A stretch of 64,000 bases of DNA, from positions 6,500,375 to 6,564,374 of the forward strand of contig CM039502.1 in NCBI GenBank assembly GCA_022432975.1, read 5' to 3'. Made by a program: the position numbers and the translations under genes. The stretch's first letter is position 1, and each line of letters starts with the position of its first letter. Shown piece by piece: positions 23,185-34,689 of this stretch. The stretch comes from Begonia masoniana (Eukaryota; Streptophyta; Magnoliopsida; Cucurbitales; Begoniaceae). The notes under the pieces were generated by a model. The model saw only the letters and a program-made list of their open reading frames with translations. It did no database searches and was not told the DNA's origin.

Positions 23185-26100
23185 TTACTTTTGCCATACT
23201 GCATAGCTGTGGCCAGTTGTTGCAAGAGTCCACTCCCTACCCGATGGGCACCATGAGCCGTCTCCAATTTTCATGCTCACACTCTCGCCTATAATTGCAG
23301 AGTAGAGATTTGGCTGTGCTTCTAAAATCCTGACGGTTGATCGGCTATGAATGTCTTGACGTCTCCTGATATCCATCTACAAACAAATTCAACAGTTCAA
23401 ACAAAATTTTCGATTGGTCTAGTAGATTTCATTTTGGCAAAATGATCTGCCTGTGAGCGTACCAGTTTCACAATCTGGTTGTGAATAGAGTCACCCCAAT
23501 CATAAAAATGGTCATAAAATACAGTGGGTATCCCAGGATGCGTAAGTATATATGCATAACCCTGAAATGGAAGCTGAAAAATCTAAATCCTAGTTCAATA
23601 AAATGAAGGCATCAGTAGCCAATTATCCTTCACTCACATCATGCATTGTTATAGCAGAATTGAGGGGCAGACAAAAAATAATTGAAAACAGGTTGATTTC
23701 ACAAACTGAAGAATGCAATAAATAAATAAATAAAATTGCGTTGAACATATATTTTGTTCTGAACAGTTTTAGTCACCTCCATAATATGATTTGAAGGAAA
23801 GGGCCAGTGAGCCTGCAAAGAAATACTTAAACATTAGGAGGCGTAAAAGCTATAAATTTTGAAAATATTGTAGTTTCTATATAAATTATGTGAAATAATA
23901 AAGATTCATTAGATCAGGGCACTACGATATCTGGTCAATAATGGATCTGTATTATCAGAAACTCATGACAATGCACAATTTCTCATCTCAAACTTCATTT
24001 CTAGTTTTTCCCTCTATATGCAAATGAATGATAGTTTCGACTTTTCAAATGATACTGACTTTTATCATACCAGCAAACATTTAAAATTTCAGTTGAAACT
24101 CTGTCCACTAGATTGCGACAGAAACAAATTCATGACCTGTAACAATTTCTGGCAACTAAATAACAATATTTACCACCTGCGTTGAGCCAGTGTCATGGTT
24201 ATCTATGAACGTAGCAGACCTTGAGGGCCACCAGCCAATTACTCCAGGCGGCTTCCCTTGAGAATCACGTAGACGCCAAAACTCTCCTTTAACAGCTTCC
24301 TAGATAGCATTCATGAGCAAAAACGATCAAAGTGGGAAAGCGATGCGTTGAACACAGATGTAACTTTTGAACACATGTAACTTTTAATTGTTCAAATTAC
24401 TACATCTATGAGTTTGCAATGACCACAGCACAGTCAACACTTGGACATAAACATAACAATAAAACAATGAGCTAATCATAACTTCTGTGGAATGATCCAG
24501 TCCCCATAGTCTTAATTCTACAGAGCGTCCCCTACGCAAAAATAAAAAGCTGAGCTATGCACATCCAAAATACCTGAAGAATTCCTTTAGTTGTGAAGTC
24601 AAACGCAGCTGAATGTTGTCCAGTGCCATCAATCCAGTTAATTATGCGTTGCCTATGGCTATCTGCACAGAGTTTGTGAATGTATATGTAAACATACATA
24701 TAGGCAAACGTATGGAAACATACATATAGTAAAACAACATAAACACTTGACATATGTTCTGAACACTTTCATTTTTCAAGCAATTTGACGCACATCATAA
24801 AAGGGTAGGAAGAGATTTACTGACTGGATTTAAAAATTGATTGAAAAGATGGCTCTGGTAAAGTGTTAGATGACAAACTCAAAATAAGACTAATGGTTTT
24901 GTATTTTGCTTTTATAACTTCTTAATTATAATTTTGTTAAAACCCTCTTTCATTGTCTGTAAATTATCAGCACATAATGCAATCACAATAAGCAATCAGC
25001 AAACTTTTAACATCTCTATGACAAACTCAACACGCATAACATGAAATATGAGTCCACAATTCCTTTTCTCTTCTCTTCCCCATAACTACTATTCAAACAA
25101 CTGATTCCGAGTCTTCCTAGTCTGCTTGAGTAGGTCCATCAAAAATAAAGTAGCATACCTTGATTATAATCTAAACCGCAACCATTATAGTTGCAAGAAT
25201 CCCAATATTCTCCGACAGAAAAAAATGGCTTTGCTTCTTCAATATAGTCCTTCACATACTTTGCTGAATAACTAAGTTCATTAATAGAGGAAACCAAAAT
25301 CATAACCATGGATGTAATATGCTTCATAATTAAATTAATTTTTACACTATAAATGATGCATATTATTTACCCTTTGGCAAAGTCAAATCGAAAATCCTGA
25401 AAACCGACGCTGTCACGCAACCATTGTAGCCATGATACAATGTCTTTTCGGACAAAATGTTGGGTGTGATCAATGTTGGGAACACCATGAAAGTTCTCCC
25501 CAGTGCTTCGATTACCCTTAAACACAGAGATATAAATTATGCATATGCAGGATCTCCAAAGTTACCAAAAAGTCAGGAATGCCATACCAGGCCACCACTG
25601 CAAGATGTAACCGCATGCTCATTCCATGGTAATGGAATTCCATCATAACGATTATACATTCCCCCATGTCCTTGGGTTGTTCCAACACGATGATTAATAA
25701 CTATGTCAGCCATTGGTCTAACCATGTATTTCTTCATTTTCTGAAGCAAAGCTTTCAAAAGGATCTCAGAGCCATATGCAGAGTTGAGTGAATAAAGATT
25801 CTGTGGGAGGTAACCTAACCAAAGAACCATTAACTTCAGCATACATACAAAATATTATCACAATCTTCATCATTTATGTGTGTGTATCTGGTTTTGTTTA
25901 CCTACTATTATATAATTATACAACCTTCAGGAGATAAGGAATGTGTTGCTGGTGGTAGCCATGCTGAAGAAAATCCAGAATTTGCAATGTCAGGAACTTT
26001 CTGTTCTAGATTTCTCCACCAATCATGTTTGTGAGACTCCCAGTTGAAGGCCTCCAATCATATCATAATTCAAAATTTCAGGTATAAGAATTATTCCGTT

Positions 26101-26823
26101 GTTTGAAGAATTTATTCAGAAAACGGAAGCTGCAGTACTACAAAGAAAATCCTAATGCACTCATCACCTATTCAATGGGAGAAAACACCGTCTGAAGGAG
26201 AACCCCTAATTTTCCACAGTTGAATATCATTGTTTGAATATATTTAACAATGAACGAAAGATTTATCTTTTGCACATAACAAGCAACCATGAGGTTAACA
26301 AAATAATATTGTCCTCTTTACCTGAAAAAGGATTTCCCTTCCATTCCTTATCACGGCACCTGCAAGTGAATTCAAAAGAACATCTTATTCAATTGCAAAC
26401 ACCAAATTAATGAAAAGTTTCATGTTTTTTTATATCTTCATGGAAAAAGATACAAACTTAACACTCCTCCCACTCTAACAAAATAATTTAAGAATTCGCT
26501 CAATCTACATACTATGCATTTTCAGCCCTTTGAATTCAACAATATAATCAGTAGTCAATTTTTAAAAAGAACCAATCAGAGATCCAGAGAAAATAAAAGA
26601 CTTACCGATATCAGTGTGCTGACTAGTTTGCTCAAACCTCTGCAATTTAGAGAATATGAAGCTTAGTCAAGACATGCGACACATGGAGCTACATTCTAAA
26701 AGGTAACATATTTCTTCAAATCCTATGCAGAAGTTAGCAATCCCATTTCTTTCACGAGATAAAAAAATTCATGCGGTTAGAGAGAGAGAGGAGTAAGACT
26801 CATACGTTGTTTTGGATATCCAT
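23185..26823 (-). CDS. AMY2: Alpha-amylase, cytosolic AMY2 type
   Basis: GH13 alpha-amylase, endo-hydrolysis of alpha-1,4-glucans. Twelve coding exons (minus strand, in order): 26823-26806, 26639-26606, 26359-26322, 26051-25925, 25814-25588, 25516-25371, 25271-25159, 24662-24574, 24299-24177, 23812-23777, 23561-23463, 23376-23185. All junctions keep phase and give 413 residues, the size of Arabidopsis AMY2. The four catalytic regions are present: DIVINH (109-114), FRFDF with nucleophile Asp193, FSVGEYW with acid Glu218, and FIDNHD with Asp300. The substrate block [12 protein letters not shown] is at about 34-45, and the end is SYAVWQK. No signal or transit peptide is seen (MDIQNN then RFEQTSQ), so a cytosolic place is expected. 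It is divergently placed towards SMT3 and faces ECH2 tail to tail across 12 kb. Confidence 0.95.
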
Positions 26824-27700
26824 ATCAACTCAAAAGCTTTTCCCGATGCTGAGCCTGATAATAGAAGAGTAACGGGATGTTATGGATTCATATTTGGATA
26901 CTTAAAAACATATTTATAGTCATTATTATGCGAGTATCAATTTTTCATAGGCGTTTTCCCTCTGTTTGACAAGTTCCATTTTCCTTCATTTGAGCCGTAA
27001 CCATTCAAGAAATCGTCTATCCAAGTAGTTACCGATGGTTCAAATTAATCACCACGAATGATGATCTCGGAAACGATAAAGAGGAATGGAAAAATCAAGT
27101 AATTGATACACTCAGGCTTCAAGTATGCAAACAACAACAAAGCAAAAACAACTCCGACATTGAAAACTACAAGAACTCACGCAACTTCACGCCAAACAAT
27201 TATTCAAAAAGAAATAAAACAAAAGAAGTATACGGTGTCTTGAAATTATCTACTAGCAGAGCACCAAAGTTGAGAACTTACCAAAGCTAATGCTGCGATC
27301 GAAAAGGTGAGAGATAGAGCTTGCTTACAGTCAATAAATAGAGTAAAACCTCAGAAATACAAAACAGTCCACCGAATTGGAATCATGCATTTTGCCCATA
27401 AAAATGAAAAGGCGAATCAGAATATTGAACTTGTAAAAAAAAAAAATAATCCGAATTTCACAGCTTCTAGAAGATAAAAAAGAAGAAATAAGTAGCTTTT
27501 GGATCAAGACTCTCATCAATTACTGGAGTGCGGAAAAAGTTGACATCCAACAGTAACGATAGTTGCTTCGATTTTGAGGCTCGAAGCAGAGGCTTCCATA
27601 CGAATGTAAGGACGAGATTCGCAGCTCAAATCTTCTTGCACACAGTTGCGAGAAAGCTTAAGCACTAAGCAACGACCATCACATCACTGGCACTGCAAAC
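26824..27700 (-). promoter_or_regulatory. AMY2 5' UTR, UTR intron and promoter region
   Basis: On the minus strand a good donor (GTAAGTTCTC, 27281) and a good acceptor (TATTATCAG, 26855) frame a probable intron of 427 bases inside the 5' UTR, ending about 32 bases before the ATG. The transcription start would then lie above 27282. No definite TATA box was assigned. Confidence 0.5.
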
Positions 27701-29095
27701 GACTTGCAGAGATTTCGACGTTGATTTGGATTATATGGGCCTTAAAATATGAAGAATGGGGCCCACTTAAAATATGAAATAGCGAGAGATCATACGAGGA
27801 TCGGGTTATGTACTCCAACATGTAAACTTCTACCCTCCACCTAATCTTTAAAATGAGTTTTACCCTTTCACATGTGTTAACACAACATATCATAAAGCGC
27901 GTAAACCCACTCGTAGATTCAGGTGAAAAATTTTATAATTTTTATTCTATAACTTTTATTATCTAGTAAAGCTTATCCAACTCTAAATAGTTTTGTGGTA
28001 TCCAAAAGATCTAAATAAAAACAAACACTACGAGATTAAGAGACGTTCTTTTTAACTGTTACAATCTTCATGCTTTTAAACCACACAAATATAACTCCAA
28101 ATTATGCATGCAAACGCCAAGTGCATCACGACATTTATTGTTATGTAAGATTTGATTCTTGGAGATTGGAGGAGGCCGAAAACAAACCTATTAAGTGTTA
28201 ATAATGCAGTCTTTAAGGTACAAAGGATCTCCAAACTATAACAGTTCAGTTAACACAATATTGTTTACTTTTACACTAAGTTCATAGAGTTTTCTTATTA
28301 GGTTTTATACCAAAATAGATTGTATGATGTAAAATTGTGTAGAGTTTTCTTTAAAAGAATATTTAAATGAAGAAAAATCTACTCAATAGTGTCACTAATT
28401 AGAGATAACCTACTCATGTAATGAATATGATAAATATACAGAGAGATATAGTCAATAATGCTGCGATGAAGTACATCCTAAGTCTCTCTTTATTTATATA
28501 ATTTTATACCCATTGAGTATCTAAAAGATTCATTCAAGCTTAAAAATGGAGGACGGAAGCAATTTATTCTTTTCTTGCTTTCTTTTGTTTCTCTTTTTTT
28601 TTTTCATATTGATTCTTTGTACCCAAAACTTGTCTTATTCTACATTGTCTACGTGATCCTTTATGGCTAATTTCCTTTTGTTTTGTGCTTAGAGTTCATA
28701 GCCCTAAATGTAAAACCTCAAAACATGACGTTGATCTAAAATTCCTCAAGTTTCTCAAAAAAATCTTAACATCTAATATTGTGAAAGAAATTGTTACAAA
28801 GAGAATATTCTTAATCATGTTGAAACTCCCCACTACTTTTATTTTTATATTTAATTAACTTATTTTATTTATAACGTAAAATCACGCATTTAAAAAATAT
28901 AAACAATGGAAGACTTTAAAAAAGTTTTAAACTAAAAACTTTAAAATTGAAATAAACATATTGTCTTCATCGTCGTTTCGAAAACAAACACTTAATAAAG
29001 CAATTCATGATTAAAATCAAACTTAGTAAATTAGCAAATTAAAATTCAAAAGTCTTTCTTGTAAAACTTGATTCTTGAGTATTACAATGAACACC
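27701..29095. other. AT-rich intergenic DNA
   Basis: No exon, repeat or RNA gene was recognised on either strand. Confidence 0.4.
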
Positions 29096-29330
29096 GAGGG
29101 TTTTAAAATTGAATCTTCATAGGAATTGTCGACCGGGGCTAAACTCGAGAGTTTCAGGTGCCGACCGCTAACTGGGTCAGTCCACACTAGCTCAATGGTC
29201 GACTCCTGAGCAACCCAAGAGTTTGAAGTGTCGACCGCTTTGGGGAGACCTGTCGATACATAGTGAAACATGAAAGTTTCAAGTGTCGAATGTTTGGAGA
29301 CTGGTCGACCACACAACCTTTATTTTTAGA
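29096..29330. repeat. Degenerate phrase repeat around GTCGACC
   Basis: The motif GTCGAC or a one-base variant recurs about every 20-37 bases (near 29128, 29160, 29197, 29232, 29251, 29284, 29302), linked by AGAGTTTCAGGTG, AGAGTTTGAAGTG and AAAGTTTCAAGTG. The units are too diverged for a clean satellite. Similar wording stands at 14362-14425. Confidence 0.6.
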
Positions 29331-30159
29331 AAATTTGTGTTGCCTAGCCCAGGTTCGCAACCATTTATAGTGTTTCAAATTAGATTTATAGTTTTGGTAT
29401 ATGACTCTTCTATGTGTTCTGGTATATAATTCTGGTATTTGATTTTTTTTTTTTTTAGGGTCAAACGAGTTTGCCGATTTCGAGCCAATGCCAGATATTG
29501 TCGCTCTTATGCATAAGAGTTGTAGTCATCATCGAGATAAAGATTTCATGTTTTTTGTGTTGCATTGTTTTTCAAAGATATTATTTTCGTGGTTTGCCAC
29601 CTGTAAAAGTATGACAGACCTGATCGCCATCAAGTCGGTTTTATATGAATATGTAAGTTTGTTTTTCTCACGTTTATTTTCAACATACATGATACATGGT
29701 TTTGCTATGATTTACTGAGAGAATGAATCATCTTGATACTTTAGACAATTTTGGTATCAAATTATCACGAAGCTATTCTGCGATACCTTATCTTGCTTGA
29801 AGATTGTGTTGTTTATAAGTAGGAAAAATGGCAGCAGGGCGGCGATGACACGCTCATTGGGTTTCAAATCCCTAAAACTTATCAGGGTGATGATTGTACG
29901 GATGATGTCGTGTCTGACTGTTGGTCGCCGGCCACTCGGGTGACATGTTGGATCTTTGGATGGCTGTCACAGTTTCCTTCAGTCTCATGAGGCGTTGTTG
30001 GGTTTTTAGATCATCGTCTTTCTTTGATTAGTGTCGGAGGGACCTTGTATGACTCTGCATTTTCTCTAAGGATGTTTCATGTGAAAAACAATGAAGTTAA
30101 TTTTCGATGTGCAACCACCTATGTACTTGACACATTTACAACCATCTCAGTGAGAGCTT
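29331..30159. other. Intergenic DNA, insertion target of the copia element
   Basis: No gene is visible. The last five bases (AGCTT, 30155-30159) are the left target-site copy of the LTR element that follows. Confidence 0.4.
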
Positions 30160-30425
30160 TGTTAGAATTTGGTGTGACCCGAATTCTAGTTGGGCCGGGT
30201 CAGGCCCATTATCAATATTAGGGTTTTATGTTTTCTCTATTTATTGATGCTTGAGTCGCAAAACTCATTGTACCGAATTGTTATTAGTGATTCTCTCCTC
30301 TACCCGTGGTTTTTTCCCTTTCTAGGGTTTCCACGTAAATTCGGTGTCCATTATTTTCTCGTTTTTCTTTTTCGGTATTTTCTGAATCGTTCGTTACAGG
30401 TGGATTAGGGCATCTAATCCTAACA
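30160..30425 (+). repeat. 5' LTR of the copia element
   Basis: 266 bases, TGTTAGAATTTGG at the left edge and AATCCTAACA at the right edge. Identical to the 3' LTR except C/T near 30206 and A/G near 30302. Confidence 0.92.
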
Positions 30426-31561
30426 ACTGGTATCAGAGCCAGGTTGAAGTGGTTTTCGAAAATCAGGTTTTGATTCTTCGAAGGGTATTGAACGTTTCTT
30501 GAGGTTTGCAATTTCGGTTTTTGGAATTTTGCAAATATTTTTGAGGAAAAAGAATTTGTTGAAGGAAATACAAAAAAAAAAACAAAAAAAAACAAATTGT
30601 GTTGTTCTGTTCGCCGCGAAGAACAGAGAGAAGTCTCTGGTTCATCTTCTTCACCAGCGAAGAACAGAGAAGAGAGAGACCTCCCCACTGCCGCTGCCAT
30701 CGCCGCGCGGAGAGGAAAGCTGCCAGCGCCGCGAGGAAGTCGCTGCCGCGTGCGCCGTCCGACAGAACCCGCCTGAAGCCCGAGCCGCGAAGCAACAGAG
30801 GAGAAACGCCGACCCCGAGACCCGCCTCTCCGTTCACGCTGCCGTCACGCGAAACCCGTCCGCCGGCCGCCTCGTCAAGCCCAAGCCGAGGCCGATTTCG
30901 CACAGAAGAAAGCACGTCGCTCCGTGCGCGTTCTCCATAGACGAACCGAGGGAAAAAAACTGAAGTGAGAGAGAGGTGGATTGCCGAGGTAGAAAGCCAA
31001 GAAGAATTTTCTTCGGTTGACAGAGAGAAGAAAGAATATTCATTCTGGTTTGTGTTTGGTTTGATTTGCGTGAAAAGGAAAAGGTGCTGTGTTGTGTTTC
31101 TTCGACAGAGAAGAAAAGTATTTTGGCATATCAATTTGCCTTGGGCCGCGTGAAAGAGCATACAAAGAAAGGTCAAAGTTGTGCTTTTCTTTGTTTTAGC
31201 AGTGCAGTCTTGGTCAACAGGGAAGAAATTCAAAGTGAAATTCGTGGGTTGATCAATTGATTGGAAAATATCCTTTTGTTGGGCAGATTTACAGATATTT
31301 TTTGAGATTGATTATTGGGTTGAATAATTAATCGAAAATACCAGTTTTGGGCGTTTTTATTGATTCAGAATATTCTGCAGGATTTATTCTGATTTTAAAA
31401 GGACAGTAATTTTTTTGGAAATATTTGGACAAGATTATTGATTCAGATATTTCAGGCTCGGAAAATTTATTTGGCAGGTTTATTGATATTGTGAAGATTG
31501 ATTATTGGGGTTGAATAATTGATCTGGAAATATCAGTTTTTTGGGCATTGTTTTTATAACA

Positions 31562-32902
31562 ATGGCAGGTGAGGATAGCACAAGACCTAGTATTAAAAAA
31601 TTCGATGGGACAGATTTTGCGTTCTGGAGAATGCAAATTGAAGACTATTTATACGGGAAAGATCTTGAACTTCCATTGAGTGCAAAACCAGAAAAGATGG
31701 ACAACGTTGAATGGAATCGCCTTGACAGAAAAGTTTTGGGAGTCGTCAGATTGACGCTGACTCAAAGCGTTGCTCACAACGTGGCGAAGGAGACAACTAC
31801 AGCGAGTCTGATGAAGGCTCTGTCTGATATGTACGAGAAACCGTCTGCGAATAATAAGGTATTTCTGATGAAGAAATTGTTCAATTTGAAGATGATTGAT
31901 GGTACTTCTGTCGCAGCACATCTGAATGAATTCAATACGATTGTCAATCAATTGCTATCTGTGGAAATTGATTTTGAGGATGAGGTTCGTGCCCTAATTT
32001 TGTTGGCGTCTCTACCGAATAGTTGGGAGCCTATGAGAGCTGCAGTTAGTAACTCAGTTGGAAGTGCTAAGCTGGTATTCACCGATGTGAGGGATCGTAT
32101 TCTTGCCGAGGAGGTTCGTAAGATTGATTCTGGTGAAACATCGAATGGTTCAGCTCTAAATGTTGAAAATAAGGGCAGAAGTCAAAGTAAAGGTCCAGAC
32201 AATAGAAATCGAAGTCAGAGGAAGTCCAGAAAACACGCCAACTTTGAGTGTTATCATTGTGGTAAGAAAGGACACATAAAGAGATTTTGTCACAAGTTTC
32301 TTTGGGAGAATCTGAATACCAAAGGAAAGGAAAAGATGTTCGAAGAGGGTGACACAGATGAGGAGGCAGATACAGCCACCGAGGAGTCCTTTAGTGTGTA
32401 CAACGAAGATGTTGTAAATTCTGATTGCCAAGATACGAGTTGGGTGATCGATAGTGGCGCTTCAATACATGCCACTTCGCGGAGAGATTTCTTTACATTC
32501 TACACTTCGGGTGACTTTGGAAGTGTGAGGATGGGAAATAGTGGCGTAGCAAAAGCTATTGGTATGGGAGATGTGTGTTTGGAGACTAACATCGGCAGCA
32601 CCTTGGTTTTGAGAGGTGTGAAGCACATCCCTGACATCCGCAAGAATTTGGTCTCGACTGGAAAGCTTGACGACGAAGGTTTTGGCAACACCTTTCGTGA
32701 TGGAAAATGGAAGCTTACCAGAGGTTCATTGATTGTGGCGAGAGGAGAAAAATGTTCCTCATTATATGTGATGCATGCGAAGATCGCGGGTTCCACAGTC
32801 AATGTGATTGGTAATAAGGCTGCAAAGTTTGTGAATTCACTTTTAAGAGAACGGTTGAGAAGACTCGGAAGAAGTCAGGTTGTAACAACCCGGCCCCCGT
32901 AA
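31562..32902 (+). CDS. Copia Gag with protease, truncated polyprotein
   Basis: From MAGEDSTRPSIKKFDG this reads 446 residues without a stop. N-terminal Gag (UBN2-type, KKFDGTDFAFWRMQIEDYL and RKVLGVVRLTL), CCHC zinc knuckle CYHCGKKGHIKRFC at about residue 229, and a retropepsin start WVIDSGASIHATSRR with the active-site DSG triad near residue 299. A gag-pre-integrase-like segment with GVKHIPDIRKNLVSTGKL follows. After LYVMHAKI the frame leaves family similarity, and the last eight residues and stop come from the foldback insertion. I used the internal ATG at 31562 because the family start (acidic peptide, then KFDG) fits there; the same frame is open a further 21 bases upstream. Confidence 0.85.
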   Translation: MAGEDSTRPSIKKFDGTDFAFWRMQIEDYLYGKDLELPLSAKPEKMDNVEWNRLDRKVLGVVRLTLTQSVAHNVAKETTTASLMKALSDMYEKPSANNKVFLMKKLFNLKMIDGTSVAAHLNEFNTIVNQLLSVEIDFEDEVRALILLASLPNSWEPMRAAVSNSVGSAKLVFTDVRDRILAEEVRKIDSGETSNGSALNVENKGRSQSKGPDNRNRSQRKSRKHANFECYHCGKKGHIKRFCHKFLWENLNTKGKEKMFEEGDTDEEADTATEESFSVYNEDVVNSDCQDTSWVIDSGASIHATSRRDFFTFYTSGDFGSVRMGNSGVAKAIGMGDVCLETNIGSTLVLRGVKHIPDIRKNLVSTGKLDDEGFGNTFRDGKWKLTRGSLIVARGEKCSSLYVMHAKIAGSTVNVIGNKAAKFVNSLLRERLRRLGRSQVVTTRPP

Positions 32903-33386
32903 CCCGAGGGTTTACACCGAGCTGTGCGGTACCATCCCCGCCACGTGGCTTCTTTTTCTGTTTGCCACGTGTACTCACAGAACTTTCCCCTCCCTGTAGG
33001 TTATTTTTGCCTTCCTCCCCACTCGAACCCAAGACCTCAGGGTTAAGTACCTGGGCTACAAGTGAGGAGTACCACTTGAGCTACGTGGCGAACAGAAAAG
33101 AAAGCCACGTGGCGGGGATGGTACCGCACAGCTCGGTGTAAACCCTCGGGTTACGGGGGCCGGGTTGTTACAATAAAAGGCGCTAGCTCAAGTGGTACTC
33201 CTCACTTGTAGCCCAGGTACTTAACCCTGAGGTCTTGGGTTCGAGTGGGGAGGAAGGCAAAAATAACCTACAGGGAGGGGAAAGTTCTGTGAGTACACGT
33301 GGCGAACAGAAAAGGAAGCCACGTGGCGGGGATGGTACCGCACAGCTCGGTGTAAACCCTCGGGTTACGGGGGCCGGGTTGTTACA
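32881..33386. mobile_element. 506-bp foldback of inverted SINE-like units, nested in the copia element
   Basis: Termini TGTAACAACCCGG and CCGGGTTGTTACA are inverted, and the element is flanked by a perfect 5-bp target duplication CAGGT (32876-32880 and 33387-33391). It has three parts: a full unit in reverse (32881 to about 33087), a second partial unit forward (about 33088-33172), and a full unit forward (about 33178-33386). The forward unit has a pol III-type A box TAGCTCAAGTGG (33184-33195) and a B-box-like GGTTCGAG (near 33238), as in tRNA-derived plant SINEs. The reverse unit carries the same boxes on the other strand. Transcripts would fold into a long hairpin. Confidence 0.85.
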
Positions 33387-33391
33387 CAGGT

Positions 33392-33918
33392 TCTCGGGTG
33401 AAGTTCAGGTTGGGATCTGAGGGTACATCAGAGCCGGTGAGTCAGCCTATTACAGATGTTCAGTCATTAGTTTCAGTTTCACGTCAGAGTGATATCGTCA
33501 AAGGCAGAACAATGCGGAAGGTTAAAACTTCGGGACGATATGATGAAACTGTGAGTTATGCATTGAATGTGTTCGAGGGTAACGATTCCTGTGTGGAGTC
33601 TTCGACATGTTCAGATAGAGTTCGTTGCAGCAACTCTGATAGTTTAGTGATACCATGGAGGAGGAGATGCGATTTCTTCTCAGGTAAATCTCTCAAGTTT
33701 AAGCGGGGCTTAAACTTGATCGGTATCAGATGCTGAGTTGGCCCATCTGGGGCCTTTATGGTAGAGGAGATTTTTTAATAGTGTTTTACAGATTTGTTTC
33801 CTTGCACCGGAATTTCGTTGAAGGTGGAGATTGTCAGAGTTCAGTGTTCTGGATTCGCTTTTGTTGGGCCGAGTAGCCCGTTGGATCTCTCATGTGGAAT
33901 TCGTGTCAAGGTGGAGTT
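33392..33918 (+). other. 3' interior of the copia element, no pol similarity
   Basis: Reads without recognisable integrase, RT or RNase H. A diverged second copy of the boundary AAGGTGGAG plus LTR start (GTCAGAGTT ... TTGTTGGGCCGAGT) sits at about 33821-33880, just upstream of the true AAGGTGGAG/LTR boundary at 33909-33919. The purine run at 33909-33915 is the probable polypurine tract. Confidence 0.6.
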
Positions 33919-34184
33919 TGTTAGAATTTGGTGTGACCCGAATTCTAGTTGGGCCGGGTCAGGCTCATTATCAATATTAGGGTTTTATGTTTTCTCTATT
34001 TATTGATGCTTGAGTCGCAAAACTCATTGTACCGAATTGTTATTAGTGATTCTCTCCTCTGCCCGTGGTTTTTTCCCTTTCTAGGGTTTCCACGTAAATT
34101 CGGTGTCCATTATTTTCTCGTTTTTCTTTTTCGGTATTTTCTGAATCGTTCGTTACAGGTGGATTAGGGCATCTAATCCTAACA
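33919..34184 (+). repeat. 3' LTR of the copia element
   Basis: 266 bases, same ends as the 5' LTR, followed by the target copy AGCTC. Confidence 0.92.
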
Positions 34185-34689
34185 AGCTCGTTGAGTCGAT
34201 TTTGATAAAAAGAAGGAAAGATGTTTCTTTAATAGATTTGTAAACTCATGCAAAGTTTTGAAGTTTAATCTCTATTTGAAATGAAGATAAAACCTGTTTT
34301 TAAATCAAGAAACATTTAGTATGATATTTCAATCGAGTTAGTTACTAACTCCAACAACCTCCTCTCAACAACCTCCTCTCAATCCAGGTAAAAAGAAAAG
34401 TGACTACTAGTTTTGGTAGAGCTTGGAGGGTGTTCATGGTTGTTATCTGGTAGAACTTGTTTAATTCTTTTCTTTTTTTGGGTCTTTTAACCTAACTAGT
34501 AGATTGAATTTCTTTACTTCCTGCATGGTTGAATGTTTTTAAGTGTTTATTGTATTGCACGCTATATATTTGAAATTTTACTACATGGGCTTTGGATATG
34601 TAATTATTTAAAAAATTTCAGCTGCAAATGAAACATTGGGTTGAGTGTTGGAGTTTTTTTATTCAGGGATGGAGTGGTCCGACCCGGCC
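34185..34689. other. Intergenic DNA
   Basis: No gene is visible. A 16-base unit AACAACCTCCTCTCAA is tandemly doubled near 34352-34383. Confidence 0.4.

Larger units (their letters stand above)
30160..34184 (+). mobile_element. Ty1/copia-type LTR retrotransposon lacking integrase/RT
   Basis: The LTRs at 30160-30425 and 33919-34184 are each 266 bases, start TGTTAG and end CTAACA, and differ at only two positions that I can see. A primer-binding site TGGTATCAGAGC (30428-30439), complementary to initiator-Met tRNA, follows the left LTR. Target-site copies are AGCTT and AGCTC. The interior holds a ~1.1-kb leader (with a GC-rich middle), gag with protease, a 506-bp foldback insertion, then about 530 bases with no pol similarity before the right LTR. 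No integrase, reverse transcriptase or RNase H is present, so it is non-autonomous and, given near-identical LTRs, recently inserted. Confidence 0.92.

Noticed and set aside
29096..29330. Possible CRISPR-like array
   Set aside because: Spacing and motif are irregular, there are no cas genes, and the setting is a plant nuclear genome; it is a degenerate retroelement-type repeat.
30463..31233. 256-residue minus-strand and several plus-strand ORFs in the copia leader
   Set aside because: They lie between the primer-binding site and gag, overlap each other in several frames and show no domain; the GC-rich leader simply has few stops.
33178..33260. A tRNA gene
   Set aside because: A and B boxes are present, but the acceptor stem and cloverleaf do not form and the B box lacks its final CC; it is a tRNA-derived SINE head.
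33235..33420. ORF starting MGSSGEEGKNNLQGG, with a near-identical ORF on the other strand at 32799-33032
   Set aside because: Both are the same SINE-like unit in opposite orientation inside the foldback element; duplication, not protein conservation, explains the match.
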